Below are positions 8,118 through 22,361 of a DNA stretch of 64,000 nt, piece by piece. A model generated the notes under the pieces. That model did no database searches, was not told the DNA's origin, and saw only the letters and a list, made by a program, of their open reading frames with translations. Where the stretch lies: contig NZ_CP162414.1 of NCBI RefSeq assembly GCF_040932005.1, positions 1,577,501 to 1,641,500 on the forward strand, written 5' to 3'. The position numbers and the translations under genes were made by a program. Every line of letters starts with the position of its first letter. Within the stretch, counting starts at the first letter, position 1. Origin of the DNA: Aestuariibius sp. HNIBRBA575 (GTDB taxonomy: Bacteria > Pseudomonadota > Alphaproteobacteria > Rhodobacterales > Rhodobacteraceae).

Positions 8118-9209
8118 TTAGTGATCGCCAGATCCGATTTCCAGGATCTGGAAAATGATCCCTGCGCCCTGTGCCACATCGGTGATGAAATCGGCTTTTT
8201 CAAAGGTGGTCAAGCTGGACCAAGTGCGCCCGGTTTGATCCCCTTGCAAAATCACCGCATCAGCCACGCCGTTTTCCACATCCACCGTTAGGCTGAGCGC
8301 GTCGGTTTCCATCTGCAAGGCGGATGCGCCTTGGGTCAATTGACGCAAAGCTGCGGAACGTTCGGATTTTAGCTGTGCAATCCGGGCTTCGCGTTCCGCT
8401 GCGTTCAATTCTTTGGCCGCGTCCATATCGATGCGCCATGCGCGCATGGCAGCCAAAACCGCGCCGCCTGCTGAAATGGGCAACAATGGCGGGCAGAGCA
8501 CACCAATCACAACCCCCAATCCAACACCAGCGCCCACCCCGTGTTTCAGGGCACGGCTGCTGGCATGCAAGCGCATCCCGATCGGTTTGGAAATGTTGTC
8601 GGACAAAACACCGGCAACAGATTTCTGCAAATTAACAGCTAGTTTTGGCACGGATTGCGCCCGTTCAACCGACTGGCCTGCCTCTTTCTTGAGGCGCCCC
8701 ATGAACCCGCTGGCCGCAGCAGCGGTTGATTTCGCGCCTTGCCATGTGGCGTTGGAGGCACGTGTCACTCCGTCCATTCCACGCTCAACAAAGGTTGAGG
8801 CCATATATGGTGTCTCAGGTTCAGGGGCGTATTTCGCCAACACGTCCAATTCGACCTTTACGGCGTCTAGCTTTGACTGCTCTAGGCGTGATCGCGCGGT
8901 TTTGGCCAATTGAGTCGCCCGAAACAGCGATGCGTTGATGTGCTCTACGTCCGCATCAGGGATGGTTTCTGGGGCAACGCTGTCCAACATTGTCATGACG
9001 GCATGTAGGCTGGGCACATGAACAACATGAAAGGCGCGGTTCTGACGCCAAAGGTCGGGATCATCGTTCAGGGCATTTGCGATAAAACTCAGGTCATCCG
9101 TCAGCGACCCAACCGCGCGTTTAAATTCATAATGATGCGCCGCGCGGTCCCGAACAGCTTGGGCAAGCTGTTCTAATTGGTTATGTCGGTCCCTGGAGGT
9201 TTCATACAT
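8118..9209 (-). CDS. Unknown coiled-coil protein with central glycine-rich membrane segment (363 aa)
   Basis: No family recognised. ATG 9209 is chosen (AAGG upstream, residues MYETSRDRHN) because the longer frame would overlap mnmA with no similarity. The N-terminal 150 residues are helical and polar; residues about 150-200 are rich in A, S, K and Q; residues 223-256 form a hydrophobic, glycine-rich stretch (VGAGVGLGVVIGVLCPPLLP) that may be a hairpin membrane anchor; residues 262-310 are a charged helix (LNAAEREARIAQLKSERSAA); the tail is acidic to neutral and ends EIGSGDH. It begins 34 bases after the mnmA stop, so is likely in the same transcript. Function cannot be stated. Confidence 0.7.
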   Translation of the reverse strand: MYETSRDRHNQLEQLAQAVRDRAAHHYEFKRAVGSLTDDLSFIANALNDDPDLWRQNRAFHVVHVPSLHAVMTMLDSVAPETIPDADVEHINASLFRATQLAKTARSRLEQSKLDAVKVELDVLAKYAPEPETPYMASTFVERGMDGVTRASNATWQGAKSTAAAASGFMGRLKKEAGQSVERAQSVPKLAVNLQKSVAGVLSDNISKPIGMRLHASSRALKHGVGAGVGLGVVIGVLCPPLLPISAGGAVLAAMRAWRIDMDAAKELNAAEREARIAQLKSERSAALRQLTQGASALQMETDALSLTVDVENGVADAVILQGDQTGRTWSSLTTFEKADFITDVAQGAGIIFQILEIGSGDH

Positions 9210-9243
9210 ATTGCGGCCTTTAGACGAAAAATATGAAACTGAA

Positions 9244-10383
9244 TTAGTAGCCGCGCCAGATCCAGCCTCCGCCCAAGATACGGCTGCTGTCCAAATCATA
9301 AAACACACAGGCCTGTCCCGGCGAAATGCCTTCTTCGGCGATGGTCAGCTCCACTTCGGCTTCTGTGTCTGAAATCGGACGAATGATCGCTTCGGTTGGG
9401 GGGCGGGTGGACCGCACGCGCACACCGACACGCCGTTCTGACAGATCGGTAAATCCGCCATCGCCCAGCCAATTGATTTCACGCACCGGCACTTTGCGCG
9501 TGGCCAGCATGTCTTTGGGGCCGACAATCACATGACGTTTGTCCACGTCCAGTTTCACCACATAAAGCGGATCAGCCAGACCGCCGATGCCCAGACCACG
9601 GCGTTGGCCGATCGTGTAATGGATCACACCATTATGCTGGGCCAACACATTGCCGTCTGTATCAACAATGTCACCGGGTTCGGCCGCACCGGGGCGCAGT
9701 TTTTCAATCACCGAGGCGTAATTGCCGTTAGGGACAAAACAAATGTCCTGCGAATCCGGTTTATCGGCCACGCTCAGCCCATATTTGGCCGCCAGCGCGC
9801 GGGTTTCGGCCTTGCTTGGCAGATGTCCCAGGGGGAACCGCAGATATTCAAGCTGATCTGGTTTGGTCGAAAACAGGAAATAGCTCTGATCGCGGTTGGC
9901 ATCAGCGGCGCAATGCAGCTCGGCGCCGTTTTCACCAACTTTGCGCTGGATATAATGACCGGTGGCCATGCAATCAGCATCCAGATCCTTGGCGGTTTCC
10001 AGCAGATCCTTGAATTTCACCCGTTCATTGCAGCGAATACAGGGCACCGGTGTGGCCCCCGCTAAATAGGAATCCGCGAATTCGTCAATCACCGCATCCT
10101 GAAAAATGTTTTCATAATCCAGCACGTAATGCGGAAATCCCATTTCTTCGGCCACGCGGCGCGCATCATGAATGTCCACGCCGGCACAACACGCGCCCTT
10201 TTTGGCCAAGGCCGCCCCATGATCATAAAGCTGCAACGTCACGCCAACCACATCATAGCCTTCTTCGGCCAGTTGCGCGGCCACAACCGATGAATCCACA
10301 CCACCAGACATGGCAACAACCACGCGGGTTTCGGACGGGGGCTTGGCAAAACCAAGGGAATTAAGAGGGTGATCGAGGGACAT
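9244..10383 (-). CDS. mnmA: tRNA-specific 2-thiouridylase MnmA
   Basis: Inserts sulfur at C2 of U34 in the wobble position of Lys, Glu and Gln tRNAs. The 379-aa product has the PP-loop ATP motif MSGGVDSSV near residue 26, a GACCAGVD segment, the catalytic cysteine in [11 protein letters not shown], the tRNA-binding region [19 protein letters not shown], and the second catalytic cysteine in PGQACVFYD near the C-terminus. Both catalytic cysteines are present, so the enzyme should be active. It is divergent from sciP across 130 bases and heads a minus-strand run with two unknown genes. Confidence 0.96.
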   Translation of the reverse strand: MSLDHPLNSLGFAKPPSETRVVVAMSGGVDSSVVAAQLAEEGYDVVGVTLQLYDHGAALAKKGACCAGVDIHDARRVAEEMGFPHYVLDYENIFQDAVIDEFADSYLAGATPVPCIRCNERVKFKDLLETAKDLDADCMATGHYIQRKVGENGAELHCAADANRDQSYFLFSTKPDQLEYLRFPLGHLPSKAETRALAAKYGLSVADKPDSQDICFVPNGNYASVIEKLRPGAAEPGDIVDTDGNVLAQHNGVIHYTIGQRRGLGIGGLADPLYVVKLDVDKRHVIVGPKDMLATRKVPVREINWLGDGGFTDLSERRVGVRVRSTRPPTEAIIRPISDTEAEVELTIAEEGISPGQACVFYDLDSSRILGGGWIWRGY

Positions 10384-10513
10384 GAGGTTTCCGATTTGGA
10401 TAGGTCATTCAGAATATAGGAAAATGCTAACTACTCTCAAGGGGCGGTTTCACCCCTCTTTAAGGCCTGTGACTTCAATCTGCACACACATAGCTGGAAA
10501 TACGGGGTGAGAC

Positions 10514-10792
10514 ATGTATTTGCGAAAAGTTGACGGACCACGTTCCGTAACACTGCCTGACGGCAGTACAATGACACGGGCGGATTTACCGCCTAGTAAC
10601 ACAATGCGCTGGGTGGCGTCACGCAAGGCGGCCGTTGTCAAAGCGGTGGCTGCGGGATTGATTTCACGCGAATCTGCAATTGAATCCTATTCTTTGTCCG
10701 AAGAAGAGTATGAATCATGGGAAAGCGCGGTTGAAACACATGGCGAGGCGGCGCTTAGGACCACTGCAATACAAAAATATAGACAACCATAG
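10514..10792 (+). CDS. sciP: SciP-type CtrA inhibitor (DUF1153)
   Basis: In Caulobacter SciP binds CtrA and blocks its activation of transcription. The 92-aa product matches the DUF1153 core: a strand LPDGSTMTRADLPPSNTMRWV, then a helix-turn-helix (RKAAVVKAVAAGLISRESAIESYSLSEEEYESW) and the terminal RTTAIQKYRQP. GGTGA precedes ATG 10514. Placing sciP directly ahead of ctrA on the same strand with 91 bases between puts regulator and inhibitor side by side. Family assignment is firm; function in this species is inferred from Caulobacter. Confidence 0.9.
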   Translation: MYLRKVDGPRSVTLPDGSTMTRADLPPSNTMRWVASRKAAVVKAVAAGLISRESAIESYSLSEEEYESWESAVETHGEAALRTTAIQKYRQP

Positions 10793-10830
10793 GGTGTGAT
10801 GCGAAGTTTACGAGTATTGGTAACGTGTGA

Positions 10831-10854
10831 TTAACCATTAACGGTTTAGGTTAA
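10831..10854 (+). promoter_or_regulatory. TTAA cluster ahead of ctrA, possible CtrA-box region
   Basis: Three TTAA tetramers (10831, 10838, 10851), including TTAACCATTAACGG, occur within 24 bases, 30 bases before the ctrA start. CtrA binds paired TTAA half-sites with a preferred spacing of seven; here the spacings are three and nine, so the match is imperfect. Autoregulation of ctrA is known in Caulobacter; here it is inferred. Confidence 0.4.
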
Positions 10855-10883
10855 TAGTGAAAGCGAATACTCGGAGAAATTAT

Positions 10884-11600
10884 ATGCGTGTGCTGCTGGT
10901 CGAGGATGATCCTCATACATCGAAAAGCATCGAATTGATGCTAAATCATGCCAACCTCAACGTCTATTCAACAGATTTGGGGGAGGAGGGAATCGATCTC
11001 GCAAAGCTCTATGATTATGATCTGATCCTTCTGGATATTAACCTTCCGGATATGTCTGGTCATGAAGTGTTGCGCCAATTGCGTCTGGCCCGGATTGAAA
11101 CACCGATTTTGATCTTGTCAGGCGAGGATGGAACCGAATCCAAGCTAAAAGGCTTTGGATTTGGGGCGGACGATTACCTGACCAAACCTTTCCATCGTGA
11201 GGAATTGGTTGCACGTATTCATGCGATTATCCGTCGCTCAAAGGGGCATTCGCAAAGCATCATCAAAACGGGTCGCATCTCGGTGAACTTGGATGCCAAA
11301 ACGGTCGAAGTGGCCGGTCAGTCGGTGCATTTGACAGGCAAAGAATACCAGATGCTGGAATTGCTCAGCCTGCGCAAAGGCACGACCCTGACCAAAGAAA
11401 TGTTCTTGAACCATCTTTATGGTGGCATGGATGAACCAGAGTTGAAAATCATCGATGTGTTTATCTGTAAGTTGCGGAAAAAACTAAGCCAGGCCACCGA
11501 TGGCGAAAACTACATCGAAACCGTTTGGGGCCGTGGCTACGTTCTGCGTGACCCTGAACCCGTCACAATCGACGAAGAGCGATTGGCCATCGGAGCCTAA
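10884..11600 (+). CDS. ctrA: Cell-cycle response regulator CtrA
   Basis: OmpR-family master regulator of division, motility and gene-transfer-agent genes in alphaproteobacteria. The 238-aa product has a receiver domain (residues 1-115) with the acidic pair EDD at 7-9, phospho-acceptor D51 in [11 protein letters not shown] and K in [13 protein letters not shown], then a winged-helix DNA-binding domain ([42 protein letters not shown]). ATG 10884 is preferred over GTG 10857 because GGAGA precedes it and it gives the standard N-terminus MRVLLVEDD. The domain sequence is close to the Caulobacter protein, so the assignment is firm. Confidence 0.97.
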   Translation: MRVLLVEDDPHTSKSIELMLNHANLNVYSTDLGEEGIDLAKLYDYDLILLDINLPDMSGHEVLRQLRLARIETPILILSGEDGTESKLKGFGFGADDYLTKPFHREELVARIHAIIRRSKGHSQSIIKTGRISVNLDAKTVEVAGQSVHLTGKEYQMLELLSLRKGTTLTKEMFLNHLYGGMDEPELKIIDVFICKLRKKLSQATDGENYIETVWGRGYVLRDPEPVTIDEERLAIGA

Positions 11601-11639
11601 ATTCTGGCTTCGGTGGGTACTGGACGTCTAACACAACTG

Positions 11640-15892
<4,253 letters not shown>

Positions 15893-16000
15893 TGTGTTTT
15901 TGCGCATTTTGTTCTCAAATGTTCTCATTTAGTTCTTTACCGGGCGTTAACCTTGTGGAACAAAGGGGCAACAACAAAACAGTGAGTGCAGGAGCCCAAC

Positions 16001-16123
16001 ATGGCCAAGGAAATCAAATCGATTATTGCCCGTTCCCAGGACACGATCATTTCTGACGCTTTGGGGGTCTTGTCGCTGATTGTGATGTTGTTCGTAGGAT
16101 TATCCCTGCCCGGATTATTCTAA
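16001..16123 (+). CDS. Small single-pass membrane protein (40 aa), unknown
   Basis: Unrecognised. ATG 16001 has GGAG at 15991-15994 upstream. The 40-residue product begins with a charged, amphipathic stretch (MAKEIKSIIARSQDTIISDA) and continues with a hydrophobic helix (LGVLSLIVMLFVGLSLPGLF) that runs to the end. It lies 108 bases after recG and is followed by a strong terminator at 16264-16300. The 420-base interval 15893-16316 holds only this frame and the terminator; the 140 bases between them show no further gene and could be the body of a small RNA. Confidence 0.6.
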   Translation: MAKEIKSIIARSQDTIISDALGVLSLIVMLFVGLSLPGLF

Positions 16124-16263
16124 CCTGCCTGCAACCTGTGCCGACACACCGGCCGCTCCTGTCCCAACTTGGCGGCTTTTACGACTGACACTGCCTGTCT
16201 TATGTCCATACGGGGTATTGCCTCCCCCTTGGTAGGATCGGATCCCCACAGGATGCCTTTTTC

Positions 16264-16300
16264 TCCGCCGCCATCCCATCGGATGCGCGGCGGTTTTTTT
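16264..16300 (+). terminator. Rho-independent terminator
   Basis: GC-rich hairpin built from CCGCCG and CCATCC on the left and GGATG and CGGCGG on the right, followed by seven T. Orientation fits the plus-strand transcript carrying recG and the 40-aa gene, or an independent small RNA. Confidence 0.8.
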
Positions 16301-16316
16301 ATGCGATGACAGATAT

Positions 16317-16751
16317 TTAAGTGGTTTTTAGCGCGCTCAAAGTTGCGTCAATTGCCAATAGGATCGATGCGTGGCGGTTTTTGTATTCGCGGGCAGGGAT
16401 CAATACCTGATACCCATCAAACGGCGCATCTGGCACAGGTCCATCAGCGGTTAACATGGCAAAAAGCTGATCACGCAGCGTTTGAATATCATCCAAGGAT
16501 TTGCCAATCACATGGCTGGCAAACACAGAGGCACTGGCCTGCCCAAGCGCGCAGGCTTTGACGTCTTGACGATAGTCCGAAATCAGCCCGTCTGTCATAT
16601 TCAGATCGACAGAAACCGTTGATCCACATAGGGGTGCGCGTTTTTTGGCACTGTGTTGAGGCGCCTCTAGGTGACCTGTTAATGGCATATCCGTGGCCAA
16701 TGCCAGAATTTGCCCGGAATAAAGTTTGATCAGGTCGGTTTCAGCGGTCAC
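16317..16751 (-). CDS. IscU/NifU-like iron-sulfur scaffold-related protein
   Basis: Related to the U-type Fe-S scaffold fold. The 144-aa product keeps two of the three cluster-ligand cysteines, in APLCGSTVSVDL and VKACALGQAS; the position of the third holds histidine (NRHASILLAIDA). Start is GTG 16751: AAAGGAA lies seven bases upstream and no ATG fits. The missing third cysteine means it may not assemble clusters by the IscU mechanism, or histidine may substitute. It is divergent from hisI. Family assignment is probable; activity is uncertain. Confidence 0.8.
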   Translation of the reverse strand: MTAETDLIKLYSGQILALATDMPLTGHLEAPQHSAKKRAPLCGSTVSVDLNMTDGLISDYRQDVKACALGQASASVFASHVIGKSLDDIQTLRDQLFAMLTADGPVPDAPFDGYQVLIPAREYKNRHASILLAIDATLSALKTT

Positions 16752-16818
16752 AGGGCTGTTCCTTTGTGTATGTCTGATCTAGATAGGTCGCGGCTTATCA
16801 GATGCAAAGGGGTTTCCT

Positions 16819-17178
16819 ATGGGTTTTGATCCCACAACACTGAAATATGACGCTTCGGGCCTGATCCCGTGTATTTCGCAATCTGCGGACACAAACGAAG
16901 TGTTGATGATGGCGTGGATGAACGCGGATGCGGTCGCCAAAACATTGGAAACCAAGCGGGTCACCTATTGGTCACGATCCCGTCAGGCATTCTGGATCAA
17001 AGGCGAAACATCCGGCCATGTACAGGAATTGGTGGATTTGCGGATCGATTGTGACCGGGATTGTCTGTTGGCGATTGTGCGCCAAACCGGTGCGGCCTGT
17101 CATACCAATCGCCGCGTGTGTTTCTATACGTCTGTGATTGACGGCACCGAAGTTGAGCTGATGAAGCCGATGACCTAA
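16819..17178 (+). CDS. hisI: Phosphoribosyl-AMP cyclohydrolase HisI
   Basis: Opens the purine ring of phosphoribosyl-AMP in histidine synthesis; zinc and magnesium dependent. The 119-aa product contains MMAWMNADAV, TYWSRSRQ, WIKGETSGHVQ, the metal-binding DCDRDCLL and the cysteine/arginine-rich AACHTNRRVCFY. This is the stand-alone form without the HisE pyrophosphatase domain. AAAGGGG lies upstream of ATG 16819. It is a single gene here, away from other his genes, and its last 4 bases overlap the convergent gluQ. Confidence 0.95.
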   Translation: MGFDPTTLKYDASGLIPCISQSADTNEVLMMAWMNADAVAKTLETKRVTYWSRSRQAFWIKGETSGHVQELVDLRIDCDRDCLLAIVRQTGAACHTNRRVCFYTSVIDGTEVELMKPMT

Positions 17179-18005
17179 TCGTGCAGCCCGATCAGGGCGC
17201 GCAGGTCAGCCACGTTGTGACCTGCATTGCGATAGACACTCAAAGCCTCAGAATTGCTAATCTTTGCAAGTCGTTGACCGGATTCATCCCGAATGAGATC
17301 GTGATGGAAATAGGTTGGGGTGGGCCATCCCATAAGGGTTTGCAACACCACGTGCAGATAGGTGGCCCGCCATAAATCCATGCCACGTACCACATGAGTG
17401 ACGGATTGCAGGGCGTCATCATGGGGGCTGGCCAGATGATAGGCGGGATCACCGGTTTCTTTACGACGCAGGATCGGATCGCCGATATTTTTCAGCACCT
17501 GTTCTGGATCGACGACGTGTTTACCGGGATGTATCGGCCCGATTTCCGTAAACGTCATAGGCGTTTTGATGCTGTCTAATGCTTTGCTTAGGTTCAGGCG
17601 CAACGCATCTGTCGGCGCGGCTTGGGACATTGGTTTTGTCCGACAGGTTCCAGGGTAAACCAGCCCATCCCAGCCGGTCGTTGCGCCCGCGTCTTTAATC
17701 TGGCGCCGGGTGCAATCACATGGGTAAAGCAAGCCACATTCAGTCAGCTGATCAAGGATCGCGGCGTAATCGTCATAATGTTGGGATTGTGTTCGCACCG
17801 ACTTGGGCCATGTCAGACCCAGCCACGTCAGATCATCACAAATGGCGTCTTTGTGGTGGCTGCGGCAGCGGGTGCTGTCGGTATCCTCAATCCTCAGCAA
17901 CACCTGACCATCCAGCCGCTGGGCCAGATCCCAGACCTGAAAGGCAGAAAAGGCATGGCCCAGATGCAGCGGCCCGGTGGGGGACGGTGCAAATCGGGTG
18001 ATCAT
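17175..18005 (-). CDS. gluQ: Glutamyl-Q tRNA(Asp) synthetase
   Basis: Paralogue of the catalytic domain of glutamyl-tRNA synthetase that attaches glutamate to queuosine in the tRNA(Asp) anticodon. The 276-aa product starts [21 protein letters not shown] (HIGH-class motif HLGH), has the zinc site CDC...Y...C ([16 protein letters not shown]), and a class I KMSKS-equivalent RLAKIS, and ends before any anticodon-binding domain, as expected. ATG 18005 overlaps the trmFO stop (ATGA), so the two tRNA-modification genes are coupled. Confidence 0.92.
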   Translation of the reverse strand: MITRFAPSPTGPLHLGHAFSAFQVWDLAQRLDGQVLLRIEDTDSTRCRSHHKDAICDDLTWLGLTWPKSVRTQSQHYDDYAAILDQLTECGLLYPCDCTRRQIKDAGATTGWDGLVYPGTCRTKPMSQAAPTDALRLNLSKALDSIKTPMTFTEIGPIHPGKHVVDPEQVLKNIGDPILRRKETGDPAYHLASPHDDALQSVTHVVRGMDLWRATYLHVVLQTLMGWPTPTYFHHDLIRDESGQRLAKISNSEALSVYRNAGHNVADLRALIGLHD

Positions 18006-19345
18006 GCGAGCCAGTCCGCCCAGTCCAGTTTGGCGCGATCAGTGTAGGCTTTGTAGCGGTCTTTGCGCCCACGTCGGCCACCTTTTAGGCCCTCAACCGG
18101 GGGAAACAGGCCGAAATTCACATTCATCGGCTGGAACGTTTTTGCCTCAGCGCCACCGGTGATGTGTTTGATCAGCGCCCCCATGGCGGTGGTTTGCGGC
18201 ACTTCAGATAGGGTGGTGCCCAGGATTTCGGCGGCGGCCATACGCCCCGCCAATAGGCCCATTGCCGCACTTTCCACATAACCTTCGACACCGGTGATTT
18301 GCCCGGCAAACCGGATATGCGGCTTGGATTTCAGGCGCATCTGATCATCCAGCAAAGTTGGCGAATTGATAAATGTGTTGCGGTGAATGCCGCCCAATCG
18401 GGCGAAATTCGCATCCTCTAATCCGGGAATCATTTTGAAAACAGAGGTTTGCGCGCCGTACTTCATCTTGGTCTGGAACCCGACGATATTGTAGAGCGTG
18501 CCCAATGCATTGTCGCGACGCAGTTGAACCACCGCATACGGTTTGTCATCAGGGGCGTGGGGATTGGTTAGGCCAACGGGCTTCATCGGGCCAAAGCGCA
18601 ACGTTTCACGCCCACGATCTGCCATCACTTCGATGGGCAGACAGCCGTCAAAATATTTGGCCGTTTCACCCTCGTGGAATTCGGTTTTGTCCGACGTCAA
18701 CAGGGCATCGATAAAGGCCTCATATTGGTCCTTGGTCATCGGGCAGTTCAGATAGGCTTTCTGCTCTTCTTCGGTGTCGCCTTTGTCATAACGTGACTGA
18801 CGCCAGGCAACGTCCATGTTGATGCTATCAGCATAGACAATCGGCGCGATGGCATCAAAAAACGCCAACGCATCCGCACCGGTTTCTGCGGCAATCGCTT
18901 CGCCCAAGGTGCCAGATGTCAGCGGGCCAGTCGCGATGATCCAGTGGCCATCCGTCGGTAATTCGGCGATTTCTTCGTAAGATACGCTGATCAAAGGGTG
19001 ATCCAGCAACGCCTCGGTCACGCTTTGAGCAAATGGATCGCGATCCACAGCCAAAGCCCCGCCTGCGGGCAGTTTGTGTTTGTCAGCCGTGGCCATGATC
19101 AATCCATCCGCGGCGCGCATTTCCCAATGCAGCAGACCCACGGCGTTTTGTTCATCATCATCAGACCGAAACGAATTGGAACACACCATTTCGGCCAGAT
19201 TGCCGGTGCGATGCGCAAAGGTTTCGACCTTTGGCCGCATTTCGTGAATGACAACGGGCACGCCCGCATTTGCGGCTTGCCATGCTGCTTCGGATCCGGC
19301 CATGCCGCCGCCGATAATATGAAGTGTTTTGGTCATGACAGGCAT
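18002..19345 (-). CDS. trmFO: Methylenetetrahydrofolate--tRNA-(uracil-5-)-methyltransferase TrmFO
   Basis: Folate/FAD-dependent enzyme that makes m5U54 in the T loop of tRNA. The 447-aa product has the FAD-binding dinucleotide fold at the N-terminus ([16 protein letters not shown]), VIHEMRP, the conserved [14 protein letters not shown] segment with its cysteine, the [13 protein letters not shown] region and [10 protein letters not shown] near the C-terminus. Two in-frame ATGs lie at 19345 and 19336; neither has a strong ribosome binding site, and the inner one gives the usual [11 protein letters not shown] start. Downstream gluQ overlaps by 4 bases. Confidence 0.95.
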   Translation of the reverse strand: MPVMTKTLHIIGGGMAGSEAAWQAANAGVPVVIHEMRPKVETFAHRTGNLAEMVCSNSFRSDDDEQNAVGLLHWEMRAADGLIMATADKHKLPAGGALAVDRDPFAQSVTEALLDHPLISVSYEEIAELPTDGHWIIATGPLTSGTLGEAIAAETGADALAFFDAIAPIVYADSINMDVAWRQSRYDKGDTEEEQKAYLNCPMTKDQYEAFIDALLTSDKTEFHEGETAKYFDGCLPIEVMADRGRETLRFGPMKPVGLTNPHAPDDKPYAVVQLRRDNALGTLYNIVGFQTKMKYGAQTSVFKMIPGLEDANFARLGGIHRNTFINSPTLLDDQMRLKSKPHIRFAGQITGVEGYVESAAMGLLAGRMAAAEILGTTLSEVPQTTAMGALIKHITGGAEAKTFQPMNVNFGLFPPVEGLKGGRRGRKDRYKAYTDRAKLDWADWLA

Positions 19346-19381
19346 GTAGCGCCGCAGGCCACAGAAGGGAAGAGCGCAACG

Positions 19382-19409
19382 AAAAACGCCGCCCCAAAAG
19401 GAGCGGCGT
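19382..19409 (-). terminator. Rho-independent terminator after gyrA
   Basis: On the minus strand ACGCCGC and GCGGCGT form a stem around a loop containing TTTT, followed by a run of five T (plus-strand A 19382-19386). It lies between the gyrA stop and the trmFO start. Confidence 0.8.
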
Positions 19410-19433
19410 AAACGGCTTTAACGCGATGGCCGA

Positions 19434-22193
19434 TTATTCAGCTGTTGGGGCTGCGTCATCAGTGGCGTCTGCCTCATCCTCTTCTTGTTCGGCGATCCAG
19501 GCGACGCTGACGACTTCTTCGCCTTTGCCGGTGTTGAACACCTTCACACCACCGGCGCTGCGGGACCGGAAGGAAATGCCTTCGATGGGGACGCGGATAG
19601 ACTGCCCTTTGGATGTGGCCAGCATGATCTGATCGCCCATTTCTACGGGGAAGGATGCAACCAATGCGCCGCCGCGCATCGCTTTGTCCATGGCAGCAAC
19701 GCCCAGACCGCCACGGCCACGGACCGGGTAATCATGGGATGAGCTTAGCTTGCCTGCGCCGCCGGATGTGATGGTCAGGATCAGGTTTTCTGCCGCGGAC
19801 ATTTCCGCGTACCGTTCCGGGCTGATTGCCCCCGCTGGGCCGTCTTCGTCTTCGTTTTCGGCGTCATCGGCCAGACCCGCCATAGCGCGGCGCATTTTCA
19901 GATAGGCGGCGCGTTCGTCGGATTCCGCGTCAAAGTGGCGGATTACGGACATCGACACCACTTCGTCGTCGCCATTCAGACGGATGCCGCGCACCCCAAC
20001 CGAGCTGCGCGAATTAAACACCCGCACTTCGGTGGTGGGGAACCGGATGGCACGGCCGGAATTGGTGACCAGCATCACATCGTCCTCTTCGGAACAAATG
20101 CGCGCGTTGATCAGACGGGTATCGGCATTGTCATCCTCAAACTTCATGGCGATTTTGCCGTTTGATTTGACATTGGTAAAGTCAGACAACCGATTGCGCC
20201 GCACAGAACCGGCAGATGTGGCAAACACGATCTGCAGATCGTCCCATTCGTCCTCGGGGCGGTCAACGGGCATGATAGCGGCGATCGAAACACCGGGTGG
20301 AATCGGCAGAATGTTGACGATCGCCTTGCCTTTGGATGTGCGCGACCCCAGCGGCAAACGCCATGTTTTCAACTTGTAGGCCATGCCATCGGTCGTAAAG
20401 AACAACAGCTGTGTATGGGTATTGGCGACAAACAGGTTGGTGACGACGTCTTCTTCTTTGGTTTGCATCCCCGAAATGCCTTTGCCACCGCGACGTTGCG
20501 CGCGGAAATCGGCCAGGGCTGTCCGTTTGATATAGCCACCAGATGTGATCGTGACGACCATATCTTCGCGTTCGATCAGATCTTCGTCGTCCATATCACC
20601 GGACCAGTCAACGATCTGGGTGCGGCGATCAACGGCGAATTTCTCTTTCACTTCAATGAGTTCGTTGGTGATGATTTCCATGATCCGTTCGCGGGATCCA
20701 AGGATTTCAAGGTATTCTTTGATCTTACCTGCCAGCTGTTCCAGCTCATCCGTGACTTCTTTGACGCCCAATTGGGTCAGACGTTGCAGACGCAATTCCA
20801 AAATGGCGCGAGCCTGTGTTTCGGACAGATAATAGGTACCGTCTTCGTTCATTTTGTGGGTCGGATCATCGATCAGACGGATGAACGGCGCGATTTCTTC
20901 GGCGGGCCAACGACGATCCATCAATTTAGTGCGCGCTTCGGCGGCATCGGCAGAGGCGCGAATGGTGGCGACCACTTCGTCGACATTGGACACAGCCACA
21001 GCCAGACCACACAGAATGTGGGACCGTTCGCGGGCTTTGCGCAATTCAAACGCGGTGCGACGGGCGACCACTTCTTCGCGGAAATCAATGAATGACGTCA
21101 AAAACGCCCGCAATGTCAGGGTTTCCGGGCGGCCGTGGTTCAGCGCCAGCATGTTACAGCCGAAATAAGTCTGCATCGGAGTGAAACGGAACAATTGGTT
21201 CAACACCACATCCGGGGTTGCGTCACGTTTCAGTTCAACCACAACCCGCACGCCGTTGCGGTCGGATTCATCCTGAACATGGGCGATGCCTTCGATGCGT
21301 TTTTCACGCGCCGTTTCTGCGATCTTTTCGATCATCGACGCTTTGTTCACCTGATAGGGAATTTCGTCGATCACAATCGCCCAGCGATCTTTGCGGATTT
21401 CTTCGATATGGGTTTTGGACCGCACGATCACGGAACCGCGGCCTTCCAGATAGGCTTTGCGTGCGCCTGCGCGGCCCAGCATGATGCCACCTGTGGGGAA
21501 ATCAGGCCCCGGCACATATTCGATCAGCTGTTCTGTGGACAGGTCCGGGTCAACGATCAGCGCCAGCGTCGCATCACAAACTTCGCCCAGATTGTGGGGC
21601 GGAATATTGGTCGCCATCCCCACCGCGATCCCGCCAGCGCCGTTGACCAGCATGTTGGGGAAACGCGACGGCAGAACCGATGGTTCGCGATCTTTGCCGT
21701 CGTAATTGTCTTGGAAATCAACGGTGTCTTTGTCGATATCTGCCAGAATAAAGGCGGCAGGTTTGTCCATGCGCACTTCGGTATAGCGCATCGCAGCCGG
21801 GTTATCCCCGTCCATCGAGCCAAAGTTGCCCTGACCGTCGAGCAAAGGCAGCGACATCGAAAAATCCTGTGCCATCCGCACCAGTGCATCATAGATCGCG
21901 CTGTCACCATGGGGGTGGTATTTACCCATCACGTCGCCAACCGGACGCGCCGATTTGCGATAGGATTTGTCGTGGCTGTTGCCGGTTTCGTGCATCGCAT
22001 AAAGAATGCGTCGGTGCACAGGTTTCAACCCATCCCGAAGGTCCGGAATCGCCCGGCTGACGATCACCGACATGGCATAGTCCAGATAGGACGTTTTCAT
22101 CTCGTCAGTGATATTGATGCTCGGCCCATCATAAGTCGACGGGGCGGGCTGATTTTCGTCTGTGTTTTCGGGGATTTGCGGCTCGTCGCTCAC
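19434..22193 (-). CDS. gyrA: DNA gyrase subunit A
   Basis: Breakage-reunion subunit of the type II topoisomerase that introduces negative supercoils. The 919-aa product has the winged-helix/tower catalytic part with the active tyrosine in [10 protein letters not shown], the quinolone region [12 protein letters not shown] with serine and aspartate at the sensitive positions, and six-bladed C-terminal pinwheel repeats including the GyrA box [10 protein letters not shown]. Start is GTG 22193. An acidic insertion ([11 protein letters not shown]) and an acidic tail ([10 protein letters not shown]) are seen at the C-terminal end. It has its own terminator. Confidence 0.97.
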   Translation of the reverse strand: MSDEPQIPENTDENQPAPSTYDGPSINITDEMKTSYLDYAMSVIVSRAIPDLRDGLKPVHRRILYAMHETGNSHDKSYRKSARPVGDVMGKYHPHGDSAIYDALVRMAQDFSMSLPLLDGQGNFGSMDGDNPAAMRYTEVRMDKPAAFILADIDKDTVDFQDNYDGKDREPSVLPSRFPNMLVNGAGGIAVGMATNIPPHNLGEVCDATLALIVDPDLSTEQLIEYVPGPDFPTGGIMLGRAGARKAYLEGRGSVIVRSKTHIEEIRKDRWAIVIDEIPYQVNKASMIEKIAETAREKRIEGIAHVQDESDRNGVRVVVELKRDATPDVVLNQLFRFTPMQTYFGCNMLALNHGRPETLTLRAFLTSFIDFREEVVARRTAFELRKARERSHILCGLAVAVSNVDEVVATIRASADAAEARTKLMDRRWPAEEIAPFIRLIDDPTHKMNEDGTYYLSETQARAILELRLQRLTQLGVKEVTDELEQLAGKIKEYLEILGSRERIMEIITNELIEVKEKFAVDRRTQIVDWSGDMDDEDLIEREDMVVTITSGGYIKRTALADFRAQRRGGKGISGMQTKEEDVVTNLFVANTHTQLLFFTTDGMAYKLKTWRLPLGSRTSKGKAIVNILPIPPGVSIAAIMPVDRPEDEWDDLQIVFATSAGSVRRNRLSDFTNVKSNGKIAMKFEDDNADTRLINARICSEEDDVMLVTNSGRAIRFPTTEVRVFNSRSSVGVRGIRLNGDDEVVSMSVIRHFDAESDERAAYLKMRRAMAGLADDAENEDEDGPAGAISPERYAEMSAAENLILTITSGGAGKLSSSHDYPVRGRGGLGVAAMDKAMRGGALVASFPVEMGDQIMLATSKGQSIRVPIEGISFRSRSAGGVKVFNTGKGEEVVSVAWIAEQEEDEADATDDAAPTAE

Positions 22194-22361
22194 GTGGTTC
22201 GCCTGTTCTTGCTAGGACTATATGTTGTTAGGCAAACCTATATCAGACACGACGGGTTGGGTGCAATGGCTGGAGGTCAATCAATTGCCCGCCAGACGGC
22301 AATCGTCATGGGAATATGGCCCAAAGGGGCCATATCCGGGGGCTGTGACGCCCCATATGGG

